From the NCBI GenBank assembly GCA_963682055.1, contig OY821750.1:7380501-7444500 (forward strand): DNA of 64,000 nt. Reading direction: 5' to 3'. The notes under the pieces were generated by a model. The model was not told the DNA's origin. It did not search any database and saw nothing but the letters and a program-made list of their open reading frames with translations. Origin of the DNA: Primula veris (taxonomy: Eukaryota; Streptophyta; Magnoliopsida; Ericales; Primulaceae). A program made the translations under genes and the position numbers. Positions 24,601 through 36,480 of the stretch are shown here, in pieces; position 1 is the first letter of the stretch, and every line of letters starts with the position of its first letter.

Positions 24601-25274
24601 GCGTGGACCAAAAGCTCTATAGAGGTATGATTGGATCCCTCTTATATTTAACCGCAAGTAGACCCGATATCATGTTTAGTGTTTGCTTGTGTGCTAGGTA
24701 TCAATCTTGCCCTAAAGAATCGCATGTTATAGCCGTTAAGCGCATTTTTAGATATCTAGTAGGTACATGCAACTTAGGATTGTTTTATCCGCATGATACT
24801 TCTTTTGAATTGCTTGGCTATTCCGACGCCGACTTTGCCGGTTGTCGATTAGATAAAAAGAGTACTAGTGGCACTTGCCATTTCTTAGGAAACGCTTTAG
24901 TCTCTTGGCATAGCAAGAAACAAAACTCGGTTGCGCTTTCCACGGCGGAGGCGGAATATGTCGCCGCGGGTAGTTGTTGCGCACAAATCCTTTGGATGCG
25001 TCAACAACTCAACGACTTTGAATTATCATTTAATAGTGTACCTATATTGTGTGATAATACTAGTGCTATAAACCTTTCGAAAAATCCGATCCAACACTCT
25101 CGCACTAAACATATTAATTTACGTCATCACTTTTTACGGGATCATGTCCAAAAAGGGGATATTACACTTGAATATATAAGTACCGATAGGCAATTAGCCG
25201 ATATTTTCACTAAACCCCTTAATGAGGAACAATTTTGTTTTATTCGACGAGAGTTAGGCATGTTTGTTGTGTGA
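21651..25274 (+). pseudogene. Sirevirus copia gag end and pol, 5'-truncated and broken
   Basis: The interior starts abruptly within gag; the primer binding site and most of gag are absent. A degenerate zinc knuckle (CITCNRSDHYEDYIYC) and the family motif WIPKG...NPQGPK precede protease (WFLDSGCSRHM). Integrase has HRRLGH, CHACQLGK, HMDLVGP, RTDHGKEFE and NGVVERKNR. Reverse transcriptase has [11 protein letters not shown] and the YVDD site (near 24328-24340), followed by RNase H ([13 protein letters not shown]). Lesions seen are a one-base frame change near 22113, an in-frame TAG near 22137 and a TGA at 23634-23636. The frame ends at 25272-25274. This copy cannot encode a full polyprotein. Confidence 0.93.
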
Positions 25275-25682
25275 AATATACATATATACATGTATTTGAT
25301 TAATTTAATCTATTTTAGTATTTTTGCATATTTTTTTCTTGCCAAATCTGTGTCGAAATGTGCCAAAATTTCTGTTCTGTACCTCATTTACAGTCGATCG
25401 ATCGTCATATAAAACGACCGATCGTTTTGCTACAGACGACCGATCGTTCTACAAAACGACCGATCGTTTTTTAGTCTTACTCACTGGAACTTTTTGTTCC
25501 AAATTCGACCGATCGACACACAAAACGACCGATCGTTTTTGTGTTTTTCAGCATAAATCCTTGAAACCCTAATAAAATTTTTCAAACTCATTCACTATTT
25601 CACAGCCAACTCTCTCTCTATATTCGTCCCCTCTCTTCAAAACTTGTCAAATATCCCACTTTACATCCGAAATCAATCCAAT
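25275..25682 (+). repeat. Spacer between pol and the extra ORF, with palindrome motifs
   Basis: Six CGACCGATCG-like motifs lie at about 25393-25545, again accompanied by ACTCACTGGAAC, the reverse complement of the LTR companion CCAGTGAG. The array therefore exists in both the LTR and the interior. No coding sequence was recognised. Confidence 0.75.
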
Positions 25683-27005
25683 ATGGTTCGCACTAAAAGA
25701 ACTTCACTCGTGGATGAAGATGACGAAGCCTATGTGCCTCCGTCCCCTCGTCCTCGTATTCCTCGCGGTCGTCGAACCGCCTCCTCCACCGCTCCGCCAT
25801 CGGGCCCCGGTGCCTCATCCGGCTCTCGTCCTCCTCTCTATCCACCCACGATGGATAAAAGAGGTATTTTGTCAAATTTCACTCTAGATATGTCTCTCTT
25901 CCGTGAACGATTTCCCGCTCTTATGCTCGATTTAAGTTTTCAAAAACTCGATACCATTCTCACTCTAAAAATGCCATTCTTCATTGAAAACGTATACGAA
26001 TTTTATCACAACCTAGCTCTAGATAGGGATTCCGATGACGCACTTCGTTTGCGTTCATCATTTCACGGCCAACCATTCGTTTACGGTATAGACCGTTTAC
26101 GACATTTATTACGCCTAGATAATGACGGTATCCATGAGTCGAGTGAGGAACTTTGTGAGACTCTTGAGATCGATAACTTCAACGATCTCAAATCCGAAAT
26201 TTTTCATCCCGTCCATAACAATCAATCCAACAAAGCCCATGGCCTCTTATTCCGCAACAAATTAGCCAATCACATCCTATCGCATATCGTCCTACCCCAT
26301 ACTTCAAATTTTACGGATGTTACGAATGAATACATCTTTCTACTAGGATGCATCCATCGCAAAGTCAAACTTGACTTCGCGACTCTCATATTTTTTAAGA
26401 TGGATTCTCTTAAAACGAAATCCAAAAATGGGTTACCCTACGGTGCTCTAATTTCGGCCATCTTAAATGACCTCAATCTCGTTCCCGGTGGAACCTTATT
26501 CAAAAATAAGGACAAACATATTTGGGACACTTCATATCTTTCCCAAATGTCCATTAAATTCCACAATGCCGATAAAACCATTACATGGTCCGGTAAGCGG
26601 GTATCCGGCCCCAACTATGCTCCTCTTTCCCCCGAAGAGGAAGAGTATGTTGGCCCCAAGGCCACACCGCGTGCCACTCATGAGGACGTCGCTATCTCCT
26701 CTGATTCCATTCCCCCCGTCGATATCCCTACATCTTCTCGTCCCTCTCGACGACAAGGAAAAGCTCAGGCGGGATCTTCTTCTCGTATCCCGTGCTCCGA
26801 CAAGTTCTATGACTCTCTCTACATCAACCAATACCACAATGCACAAATGACTCGTCGAATGTTTCGATTCATGAATCCGGGACAAGAAGAGCTAGACCGA
26901 CTTGATCGTGAAAGCGCCGAGCAAAGGGCACAATTTCATGAATTCTTTCCAAACAACGATGACAACGATGACGACGAGGATGATGCGACCTCCCACCGTG
27001 ACTAG
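25683..27005 (+). CDS. Extra 3' ORF of the Sirevirus (envelope position), 440 aa
   Basis: An intact frame starts at ATG 25683 (MVRTKRTSLVDEDDEA). The N-terminus is proline- and arginine-rich and low in complexity (residues about 15-55). A folded middle contains ENVYEFYHNLALD, FVYGIDRLRHLLRL, NHILSHIVLPH and LPYGALISAILNDLNLVPGG. This pattern resembles the 'putative plant transposon protein' domain (PF20167-like) known from Athila-type gypsy elements. The C-terminus is strongly acidic (DDNDDDEDDA). There is no clear signal peptide or transmembrane helix, so the classical envelope label is not supported. It lies after pol, where Sireviruses carry an extra gene. Function is unknown. Confidence 0.7.
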   Translation: MVRTKRTSLVDEDDEAYVPPSPRPRIPRGRRTASSTAPPSGPGASSGSRPPLYPPTMDKRGILSNFTLDMSLFRERFPALMLDLSFQKLDTILTLKMPFFIENVYEFYHNLALDRDSDDALRLRSSFHGQPFVYGIDRLRHLLRLDNDGIHESSEELCETLEIDNFNDLKSEIFHPVHNNQSNKAHGLLFRNKLANHILSHIVLPHTSNFTDVTNEYIFLLGCIHRKVKLDFATLIFFKMDSLKTKSKNGLPYGALISAILNDLNLVPGGTLFKNKDKHIWDTSYLSQMSIKFHNADKTITWSGKRVSGPNYAPLSPEEEEYVGPKATPRATHEDVAISSDSIPPVDIPTSSRPSRRQGKAQAGSSSRIPCSDKFYDSLYINQYHNAQMTRRMFRFMNPGQEELDRLDRESAEQRAQFHEFFPNNDDNDDDEDDATSHRD

Positions 27006-27524
27006 GCGGATATTTTTTTGATGATGTCAAAGGGGGAGAAATACCTCTCTCTTTTGTTTTTAAGTTGTATTTCTTTTCCGCTCTACGAACTACGTTGGTT
27101 TTTGATGTAATAACTAGAAAAACGTTTTATTTTATGAATCGTTATTATGTTGCTTTTTATAAGTGCTTATGTATTGTGAGATTTGTGTATATGCGTGGTT
27201 ATAATTGCTATTAAGATTTATGCTCATAATTGCTAGTTGAATGGGCTATTTGTATTTGCTTTTAATTTGTGGCGATTGACCATTATTAGGCAAAACTATG
27301 GCCAAATTTTTGCTTACATATAGTTCTTCGTAATCCCTATTCATTTAGTTTTGTTTTAGCGTATTATTAAAATCGAATGTTATGACATTTACTTGGTGCT
27401 TTTCAAAACTAAAACTTTTGTCCAAGTAAAGCGTCATCTACACATATCGGATATTCTCTTTTAAGCAAAAAGAGCTTATAGTATGTTGAAGTCAATATTT
27501 TGTCATCATCAAAAAGGGAGAGAT
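27006..27524 (+). other. Sirevirus 3' untranslated region with polypurine tracts
   Basis: A first tract (GATGATGTCAAAGGGGGAGAAA) sits at about 27020 right after the ORF. The primer tract AAAAAGGGAGAGAT (27511-27524) abuts LTR2. Repeated polypurine tracts near the 3' LTR are a described Sirevirus trait and support the classification. The rest is AT-rich noncoding sequence. Confidence 0.85.
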
Positions 27525-28786
27525 TGTTGAACGTTGATTCTTCTAATCGATTATTTTGATGATAACAATATTTGTAAAACATTATAAAAGCTCGTTTTGC
27601 GTACTAATCATTTATCGAGTTTATTAAAGGTTCAAAATGATAGAATGCGTAATTACGAAGCCAATGGTTCAAGCGGAACCAATATCGGATTCGAAACGAA
27701 TTAGTTACGGGGTTTTGAAGTTTGTCGAGAAAACCGAAAACAAGCCTAGAACAAAAACGACTGATCCATAAGGAAACGATCGATCATTTTAGAGAAATTT
27801 TCTTCCAGTGAGCACAACGTAAAAACGACCGATCGCCAAGAGGAAACGACCGATCGTTTTCAGTACAAATTTTGACCAGTGAGCACTCAGCAAAAACGAC
27901 CGATCATAAATCTGAAACGACCGATCGTTTCAGTGCGCATTTTGTCCAGTGAGTCCAATTGAAAATCGACCGATCGTTTTTCAGAAACGACCGATCGTTT
28001 CTGTAGAATTTCAAAATCCAGCTTTTAAGCTATTCCTGAAAATGGGGCGAACTGCTGCAAAAACAGCATTGAATGAACTCACCAACCAGCAACGGTCTGA
28101 AATTTATTGCTGCACCTTTGTGACTCTACAAAAGCCCCAAAATACTTTGAAGAAAGGTATCCAAGCATTCACAACTTTTAAGCAATTCTTACAAGAAAAT
28201 CCTTCAAGCTTATACTACTTATTTCTCACTTGTAATCAAAAATATTCTCGAGTATATTCTCATTGTAATCTTATAAACATCGAGATAATATTTGTTAGTG
28301 AGTGATTCGAAATCAAACTTGTAAAAGAGTATTTTATAAACTCATTAGTGAGCGAGTGAATTGGGTAGAGGCTTTTAAGCAAGTGTAGCTTAAAAGCTCT
28401 AGGTCATTTATTCGGGATACTCATATAGTGAGGGGGAGCGTAATCGGTTGATTAAGCTCGTTAAGGTGTAACCTTGAAACGAAGATTTTTAGTGAAACAC
28501 TCGGTAGTGAAAATACCGAGGAGAGGACGTAGGCGCGGTTTGCCGAACCTCTATAAATCTTGCGTTATTTCTTTCCCTTAACTTTTGCTTTTCGTATTTA
28601 TTTATCGCTTATATTTATTGCTTGCTTAGATCAATTTAGCGTTAATTTGGTAACAAAAGAGTTTAGGTTATAAATACCACTAATTAACTTAGTTAAATAC
28701 CCATAGATTTAATTCCGCGAAAAACGTACGAAAATCTTATTCACCCCCCCCCCCCTCTCTAAGGTTTAGACTCCTACGGACCAACA
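27525..28786 (+). repeat. Sirevirus-type copia LTR, right copy (LTR2)
   Basis: It runs from TGTTGAACG to GACCAACA, 1262 bp, and is followed by the target duplication CGTCG (28787-28791). It is preceded by the polypurine tract, so it is a genuine 3' LTR. The terminal C tract is shorter (about 13) than in LTR1. The palindrome array is at about 27751-28003. Confidence 0.93.
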
Positions 28787-29634
28787 CGTCGTTATCGTAG
28801 TTGTAGAATTTGTGAGTTCTTGCATTTATGGGATGGAGTGACGGTGTCTGTGGTGCCGTCCCGTCTAGTTATGTGCGTGGGACTCACCGTTACAATTTTT
28901 GTCTTTCAGGTACAAATTAGCTTGAGGCGTTGGCTAGGTGCATTAGCACGGTATTGCATGGGTTCGGGGCTTCTTTAGTCACTTTCTTTTTAGTTAGTTC
29001 ATTTTGAGGTTGTAGCCTACGGGCGATTTACATTCGTTTCTTTTCTTTTATAATTTTGTCAAAACCTTTTGGTCGTGTAGCCGCGTTTGGCATACTTTTA
29101 TTTATCGTTTAATTGTTCCTTTAGCTTGCAAATGGTTTCTTTTAAAATTTTAAATTCGTGCCAACAGGTTCTCTTTTCTTTCCTTTTAAAAGGTCATGCC
29201 TCGATATCCGTCGTCTTTTGGATTTTTGGGGCGTGACAAGTCCGGCTGTTAAGTTTATACTTTCCAGTCCGGCAGTTTCTATTTATTGCAATTCAGTACA
29301 TCAGATTATTAATTAATAATAATCTGATAACGTTTGCTTTAATTACTTTTCAGTACCTACATGTTGTAATCAGTAATTTCTATTCCAATTGGAAATTAAT
29401 AAAGATTACACTGGTTTTGTTTAATTATTGTTTAGTCCTTTTATTATTGTTAATTGTTATTTCGTACACGGAAACCAACAAATGTACCCTCGCAAATGAT
29501 AAGAAAAAAGAACAAAGAAAAAAGACGATAGAGGACAAAAAATATAAAGAACACAAAGCTATATATTGAAAGATGTCACTACAAAAAATTGTAAGGATAA
29601 CAAGAGACAATGTGTTCATATTCTGATGTTAAAA
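28787..29634. repeat. Flank segment, second copy of the direct duplication
   Basis: This repeats 20809-21650 almost base for base, including the right part of the Tekay-like LTR, the outer LTR tail, AATGT and lectin-kinase flank. It then runs without a break into 29635, whose sequence matches the independent block copy at 36236. This copy therefore has the native right-hand junction. Confidence 0.9.
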
Positions 29635-32600
29635 TGAGTGTCGTTAACTTTAACAACAGTTTAACAAAAACATTTGTTATTTTTTTTATTATTATGTTGC
29701 TAAATTTAGCGATAATTAATCACTTTACAACATAATAATTTTTTTTTTTTGTAATGTGTAATGTTACTACTCGATTTCCCTAGGACCCTAGCAATAAGTA
29801 TGATATATTGAAGGGTGTTGTAAAACATTTATAAAAGTGTCTCGACAACTATCATGATTGGCGTTTCTGCCACATCAAAATATTAAGCCATGCATACCAA
29901 AAAAGCAAACAATAATTATTTTAGATGATTAACACAATCGTCGGATGATGTAATTATAGATTATTCTTATCTGATTATGTGCTTCGTATTTTAGTTACGG
30001 AAATTGCTTTGGAAACTACTAACTACCTCGTAAACCCATTTACAAACGGTCCAGTTCTTAATTTTACAAGGGGATATTGTTTTAAGACTAAAATAATTTC
30101 AGCTATACTACTGTTTTACATGGTATATTAATCTAAAGGGTATATATAATGGGTTTAAATTTATCAAATCTAACTTCATAAAACGTGCAATGTATATATA
30201 TAGATTCAAATTAATAATGGTGTCCTCCTTTTGTGAAGAGAGGGAGAAGTTGAATAACGTGCATGTCAAATTTTATTTGCTTCTTTTGGTTAGAAATACA
30301 TATAAAAAAGAAAAATTGCATGGTAAAGATTTGAAGTCTTGATCACCATGATAAAAACTATTGTTAGTTGCACGTAGTTTTCGTACAATTAATGTTGAAT
30401 ATTATGAGCAATCTTGATCAACAAATGATAAAAGTAATATATAGTAAAAGAGAGCTTACATGAATTATCTACCCAATACTAATAGTTAATATGAGCAGTG
30501 GGTACTGGCTATGAAATAAAGCGACTAGCTATAGCTTTCTAGTGTTTACTTCCATCGGGTAAGAAATAAATTGCATTGCTTTCGCTCTTAATATTACACC
30601 TAATTAGCTATAGATATTTTTTAATAACAAAAAGTTGTAATTTCAGCTACACTGCTGTTTTACATGGTATATTAATCTAAAGGGTAAACAATGGGTTTAA
30701 ATTCATCAACTTTAACTTCGACGTGCAATGTGCCAATGTATAAGATTCAAATTAATAATGGTATCATCTTTTATGTGGAGAGAGGAAGAAGTTTAATAAC
30801 GTGCATGTCAAATTTTGTTTCTTCTTTAGGTTAGCTAGATATATATGATACAAAAAGATAAAATTGCATGGTAAAGATGTGAAGTCTTGATCACCATGAT
30901 ACACATTACTCTCTTGTTAGTTCCACGTATTTTTCGTACAATTAATGTTGGATGTACACTTTGAATATTATGAGCAATTTTTACCTACAAAGAATAAAGG
31001 TAATGAATAGTAAATGAGAGCTCACATCACTACCCAGTACTAATAGTTAATTATGAGCAGGGGGTGGCGATGAATTAGGGGGACTACAGCTTTCTAGGGG
31101 TTTATTATATTTTGTACCTTGTTTCTTCACTTTTTTTCTCCCTTGTAGATTGGTTCTTAATTTATTTGTATTTACCTTGTTTTCTTATTTTTAGCTTTTT
31201 TTTTTAACATTTGTTTCTTACTTTTTCTTAAATTTACATTGGTTTCTACTTTTTTTTTCTTTTTTGGATCAATTTTCAATCGCCGAAACTTAGACACGTG
31301 CCTTTTATGTTGTTGGTTTTCTAAAAGTTTTGGAAAAAAAAATCAAAATTGACCAAAAAGGAAAAAAAAAAACCAGAAACCAAGGTATAAAAAAGAAAAA
31401 TTAAGAAAACAAGCTATAAAAGAGAAAAAAATGAAGATGCGAAGGTATCAAAAGGTATAAAACCCGCATTCTAGCTAGTGTTTATTTCTTGAGGAGTATC
31501 GGATAAGAAATAAATCGTATTGCTTTCGCTCTTATTAGTAATAGTAATACCCAAGCTAGAAATACTTTCATGGCAGTTTTCAATTAAAAAAATGTTTAAA
31601 TTGAAACTCAAAATTTGATTTACATAAAAAAAATTCGAACATGGTAGATTTGTGAATTGAAGGAAAAGATGACACGTGTACTGTAACTTTCAATTTTTCA
31701 CTTTTCATATATTAATAGTATAGATAGATAAGAGATGGAGTAATAGAGAAAGTAGAACGAAGATCGCCATAACGCTATTGTCAGAAAACAAAGAGATCTC
31801 GTCGAGCGACGCATATCACCATTAGATCTAAATCGATATATACATATGGTTAGAGAGAGAGAGAGTTGCATATGGATAGAGAGGTAGACATTGACACGAG
31901 CAACTAGGAAGATAAAGTCAGACCAGTCCGTCGTTGAGTTGTGACTCTGTCGGTGGCGGTGACGGTGACGGAGGTTGTTTTTTCTGCTGAAGCAATTGGG
32001 GTCGTAAGAGACCTAATTTCTAAAGATAGAGAAAGTGTAATGGGTTAATGAGTCGAAACATAAGCAGTTAAGAGGAAGAAAAAAGTTTGGGCGGATGTTA
32101 TGATAAAGAATGAAATAATGTTTGAATAATGGTACTTTCCTTTATAATAAATTTATGGTAATTTTGCAATCATTGGGAACATAAAATAGTAAAAGTTTAT
32201 GAAGATAAAATATTTTTTAGTTCCCCTAATAATATTTATTTTTAAGTCAACTACGTAATGGAAAGATATAACATTAACAATTTGTATAACCAGCTAATAC
32301 ACGCCAATCAATCAACATATCGCCGTTAAAAAAAACAGAAATATATAAACTTCACATGTGATCACTCTAATCCAATTTGCAAAATGATTGATTTGTCCTT
32401 AAAAAACGCACGTGTGATCACACATGATCTGGTTGAATAGAAGTTCACTAACTGAAGTTAGGTAAGGTGTGTTGTTTGGATGAAATCATATAGCTGGTTA
32501 TACAAATTGTTAATGTTGAAACGTGGATATGAAGTTTATTAACCACCAATAGGTCGGTATGCAAGACTATAATTTTCCTTAAAAATAAACGAAATACATT

Positions 32601-32640
32601 TTTTTTCATATGATCCGTGATTCAAACTTTCACATGGGGT
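29635..32640. repeat. Noncoding repeat block R, two successive copies
   Basis: No gene is supported. Two related segments start with CAGCTATACTACTGTTTTAC (30111) and CAGCTACACTGCTGTTTTAC (30646). Further copies are at about 38286-38930 and 46574-50400. The second copy extends through a GA-rich section near 31850 and a GGTGGCGGTGACGGTGACGG stretch at 31951 to a foldback element. The 46-50-kb copy is collinear with it apart from a solo LTR. Confidence 0.75.
32270..32517. mobile_element. Foldback/MITE-like element with 27-bp inverted ends
   Basis: The left arm 32270-32296 and right arm 32491-32517 (TAGCTGGTTATACAAATTG and on) are exact reverse complements over 27 bp. The interior has further palindromes around CACATGTGATCAC. 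A diverged copy sits at 50034-50284 inside the homologous block. No target duplication is clear, so the superfamily is unassigned. Confidence 0.7.
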
Positions 32641-32689
32641 CGATGTTTTAGGAGTGACAGGAGCGAAATCAAAGTTGGATAACATGTGG

Positions 32690-34812
32690 TCGATGTTTAA
32701 GAATTGGCTAAATGAGCGAACTTCGTTTGAATTCTCCCCCTGAAGTGAGCTTTTCGAATAAAAAAGTGTATTTTAAAAAATATTAACACTAAGGCTAACA
32801 AAAGTCTTTTTAGTAGACGAGTCATACCAATTGTAACCTATTTGAGTGGGAGAATAACCAATAAAAACACTTTTAATTGCTCTTGGATCTAATTTGGTCC
32901 AATTGTGAGAATGGATATGAACAAATGCGGTACAGCCAAACACTTGGAAGGTTAGGATAGAGCCAAGATGAGAGTTCGGAAATAATTGTTGGAACTTATG
33001 CAGAGGTGTTTCAAACATGATAATACGACTTGGCATCCTGTTAATGAGATAAATGGCAGTAAGAATTGCATCCGGCCAAAACAGTTTTGGCATGTTTGTG
33101 GTGAATAATAAATCTCGAGCAACTTCAATGAGATGTTTATTTTTACGTTCCACAACCCCATTTTGTGTGGAGTGTCAACGCAAGAACTTTGATGAATAAT
33201 CTCTTATTTTTGTAAAAAATCTCCCAATACTTCATTAAAGTATTCTCTACTATTATCGGTCCGAAAAAATTGGATTTTTTTTGGAATTGTGTGTGAATCA
33301 TGGAATGAAAATTGATAAAAACATTTCAGATATCAGAATTTTCTTTTAACAAATAAACCCAAGATAGTCGAGTACGATCATCAATAAAGGTGACAAACCA
33401 TTTTGTTTGGGTTCGATTAGAGATTCGAGATGGGCCCCATACGTCGCTATGAATCATGGCAACTGGTTTTTTTGGTTTGTATTGAGATTTTGGAAAAGAG
33501 GTTCGTTGGTGTTTGACAAGTTCACATATCTCACATTGAAAATTGTGAGTGTGTTTACTAGTGGAAAACGATGAAAATAAACGTTTTAGGTATTGATAGT
33601 TTGGCTGACCCATCCTATAATGACATAACACGATTTCATTACTTGTCAGGATAGATTTAGAATTAAAATTCGCAATTTGATATTGTTTACTCACGCTGGT
33701 CTCGTCAAAGTAGTAGAGCCCCTCGCATTCTTTAGCACTTCCAATCGTCTTTCCCGATGGTAGATCCTGAAAAACGCAATAGGATGGTAGGAATATAGCA
33801 AAACAGTTTGAATCTCTTGTTAATTTGCTAATAGATAAAAGGTTGTAGGACAGTTTAGGAACATGAAGTATGGATTCGAGAATTATATTCTCAGATAACC
33901 TAACAACCTCTTTCCCTGCGACATAAGAGAATGACCCTTCCGCTATTTTCACTTTCAAGTTACCAGCAAACGGTGTATATTAGGAACATGAATTATGGAT
34001 TCGAGAATTATATTCTCAGATAACCTAACAACATATTTCCCTGTGACAGAAGAGAATGACCCGTCCGCTATTTTCACTTCTAAGTTACCAGCACACGGTG
34101 TGTATGAGGAGAATAAGTTATAAGCGTCAGTCATGTGATCTGACGCACCTGAATATATGTTGCAGGGAACTTTTATTTTAGAGGTTGCACTTAAGGTGTT
34201 TAAAAAATTGTCTTTATAAGCTACTTAATTAGCGGATGTGGATTCTCCCATTAATTTGGGCATACTGAACCAAATGTTTCAAAATAAAATAACTTTTCGT
34301 AACTCTGAATCAGTTATAGCACGAATGTAAAAAACATAGAATTCGATACACCTGGGAAAGAGGATGATATTGGCTAATCAACCAAGAGATTAGTCAACTT
34401 TTGACTAAAAAGTAGAGGGACGAGGCACGTAGGCTGCACGTGTTGTTTCTCCTCCGGCTTGTGTCGATAAGGTTCTGGTCATGGTCGATTTTCAGAGACG
34501 ACTGAGAATCCTCAATTGATCGCTCTGAATTAGTTTGAGAAAAAAAAAACTCAGGTTTCTAGTTTTTTTTTTTTTTCCGAGTGTGATGGAAAGATTTTAA
34601 TCCCGCTCTGATACTATGTTGATTCAGAGAAGACCAATAAAAAAGATAATGCATTATTTCTTAATAACCAAATCAGTATTTACACTCTCTATTTATACTA
34701 CACTAACATGAGTGAATAAGTAAACAAATAATAATTCATAATTACATAATATTGGCATAATAATCTATGTTGATTCTTAAGATGTCACTATAATATTTTT
34801 CTCATTTTAACA
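32690..34812 (-). pseudogene. Decayed Ty1/copia element (LTR, protease and integrase remnants)
   Basis: Minus-strand order is LTR (34812-34617), a primer binding site with one change (TAGTATCAGAGC, 34616-34605), a highly decayed gag leader, a protease trace with SGASDHMTD near 34135, GAG-pre-integrase and integrase (33958-33326, with MIHSDVWGPSR) and a later integrase part (33153-32773, with VERKNKHLIEVARD). Frameshifts separate the pieces. RT and RNase H are absent, so the left end is truncated within or just after integrase. A segment of about 115 bp of protease sequence is duplicated in tandem (33850-33963 and 33980-34110). Confidence 0.85.
34617..34812 (-). repeat. LTR of the decayed copia element
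   Basis: A stretch of 196 bp reads TGTTAAAATGAG to CTGAATCAACA on the minus strand and directly abuts the primer binding site. The outer end rests on the TG...CA rule because the partner LTR is lost. Confidence 0.65.
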
Positions 34813-34859
34813 TGTGTTGATATTTCTAATAATTACTTCCAAGATCACTGAGATTTCCA

Positions 34860-36480
34860 CAAAACTTGATTCAAATCTTAAAAAACTTGTCTTTTTAGGC
34901 CGCTAAAAACGTACGCGTTTCACGATTATAATATAGCGCTTGCAAAAACGCTTTATCTAAGATTTTACTTTTTAAACACTGCATGCACATGCCTGGTAGC
35001 CGGATTTATTTAAACTGTTCCATTTTTAGGGTGCCCTTGAACGTTTAGTAAATATCTAATTATCTTCCTTTTGTTGATACTAGTTTGATTGATGCATCTT
35101 CTTTTTCTTAAACTGTTACCTATGTTCTTAATATATGATATGATGTTAAGTTGCAAAATCCACTAATTAAGGACTTTGAAGAGTTAGGGGTAATGATTTG
35201 TATTTTTTATTTTATTTTCCAAATAGGTCCAGCCTGGGAGAAATCATCTACTTGACTAGGCATGGGCGAGATACAAGAGCGGTGAGAAGGAGAAAGTGGT
35301 GGATAAGAGGATGGGTTCGGGTGGGAATATTGCTCAAGCAATTCGGGTTTTGGAAATCGGTTTGTTGTGTACTTTGAACGAGAATAAAGGTCGGCCCATT
35401 ATGGATGAGGTGACCGAGCTCTTGAGATCGGATTGGCCGATTCCAGAGTTGCCAACGAGGCGACAGGTTAGTTTGTTCCCTTACAACAGTACAACGGGTT
35501 TGTGCATTGGACACACGTGCACTCTTTTTACATGACACCTTTTTTTCTAAAATATATAAATTGATGGGTAGATCGACCTACTTTTTACGTGACCCCTGAC
35601 TTGTCATGTTTTGTGCACAAGGTTTGTATATAATTTGTATAAGCTCGCACATAAGTAATCACAATGATTCCTTGGTATTGGGTGAATTAAATGTTTTAAT
35701 CAATGCATATTTGATGTATGAAATATAAGTTCCGTGATATTTGGTACAATATAATCAATCTAATTAATATGTAATTTAGATATTGTGCTTCACTCAAAAC
35801 ACCCTTATTTGTTTGAATCACTTATTTTACACGAATAGCGAAAATGGTATGAGGATGAACGATTAGCTAGGAAATGTGTAGTCCAAAATCCAAAAAAAAA
35901 AAAAAGATATACAAATATTATTGGAGAAAGGTTTAATTCCAAAACAAGCGAAATTTTGTGCATAAAGCATTATTAATTTACTACCAATCTTAGTTTTGAA
36001 GGACAAAATGTCATTCTAAAAAAAATCATAAAATAAGTTCTATATGAAGAATGAACACAAAAGCTACACAAACCTAAATTAGGAGGCAATGTACCCTCCC
36101 AAATGATAAGAAAAAAGAACAAAGAAAAAAGACGATAGAGGACAAAAATATAAATAACACAAAGCTATATATTGAAAGATGTCACTACACAAAATTGTAA
36201 GGATAACAAGAGCCACTGTGTTCATATTGTGATGTTAAGATGAGCGTCGCTAACTTTAACAACAGTTTAGCAAGAAAATCTGTTTTTATTATTATTATTA
36301 TGTTGCTAAATTTAGCGATAATCACTTTAAAACATACATTTTTTTATAGTGTGTAATGTTACTACTCGATTTCCCTAGCAATAACTATGATATATTGAAG
36401 GGCGTTCTAAACCATTTATAAACGTGTATCGACAACTAACATGATTGGTATCTCTGCCACATCAAAATATTAAGCTATAC
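34860..36480 (+). repeat. Duplicated block with lectin kinase 3' end and flank
   Basis: It matches intron 3, exon 4 and downstream flank of the lectin kinase (about 14686-16477), then the flank also present at 21503-21650 and 29635 onward, without the nested LTR elements. The block therefore either predates or escaped those insertions. Confidence 0.85.
35227..35535 (+). pseudogene. Duplicated last exon of the lectin receptor kinase
   Basis: The intron acceptor CAAATAG and most of the exon match exon 4 of the gene at 11881-15394, including the C-terminal end up to TGA 35533-35535. An in-frame TAG arises near 35257, where the gene reads TTGGCG and the copy reads TAGGCA, and small frame changes occur nearby. 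No upstream kinase or lectin exons accompany it. The upstream sequence is the decayed copia element. Confidence 0.88.

Noticed and set aside
25683..27005. Retroviral envelope gene
   Set aside because: The position fits, but there is no signal peptide, transmembrane segment or cleavage site; a PF20167-like accessory protein is the better description.
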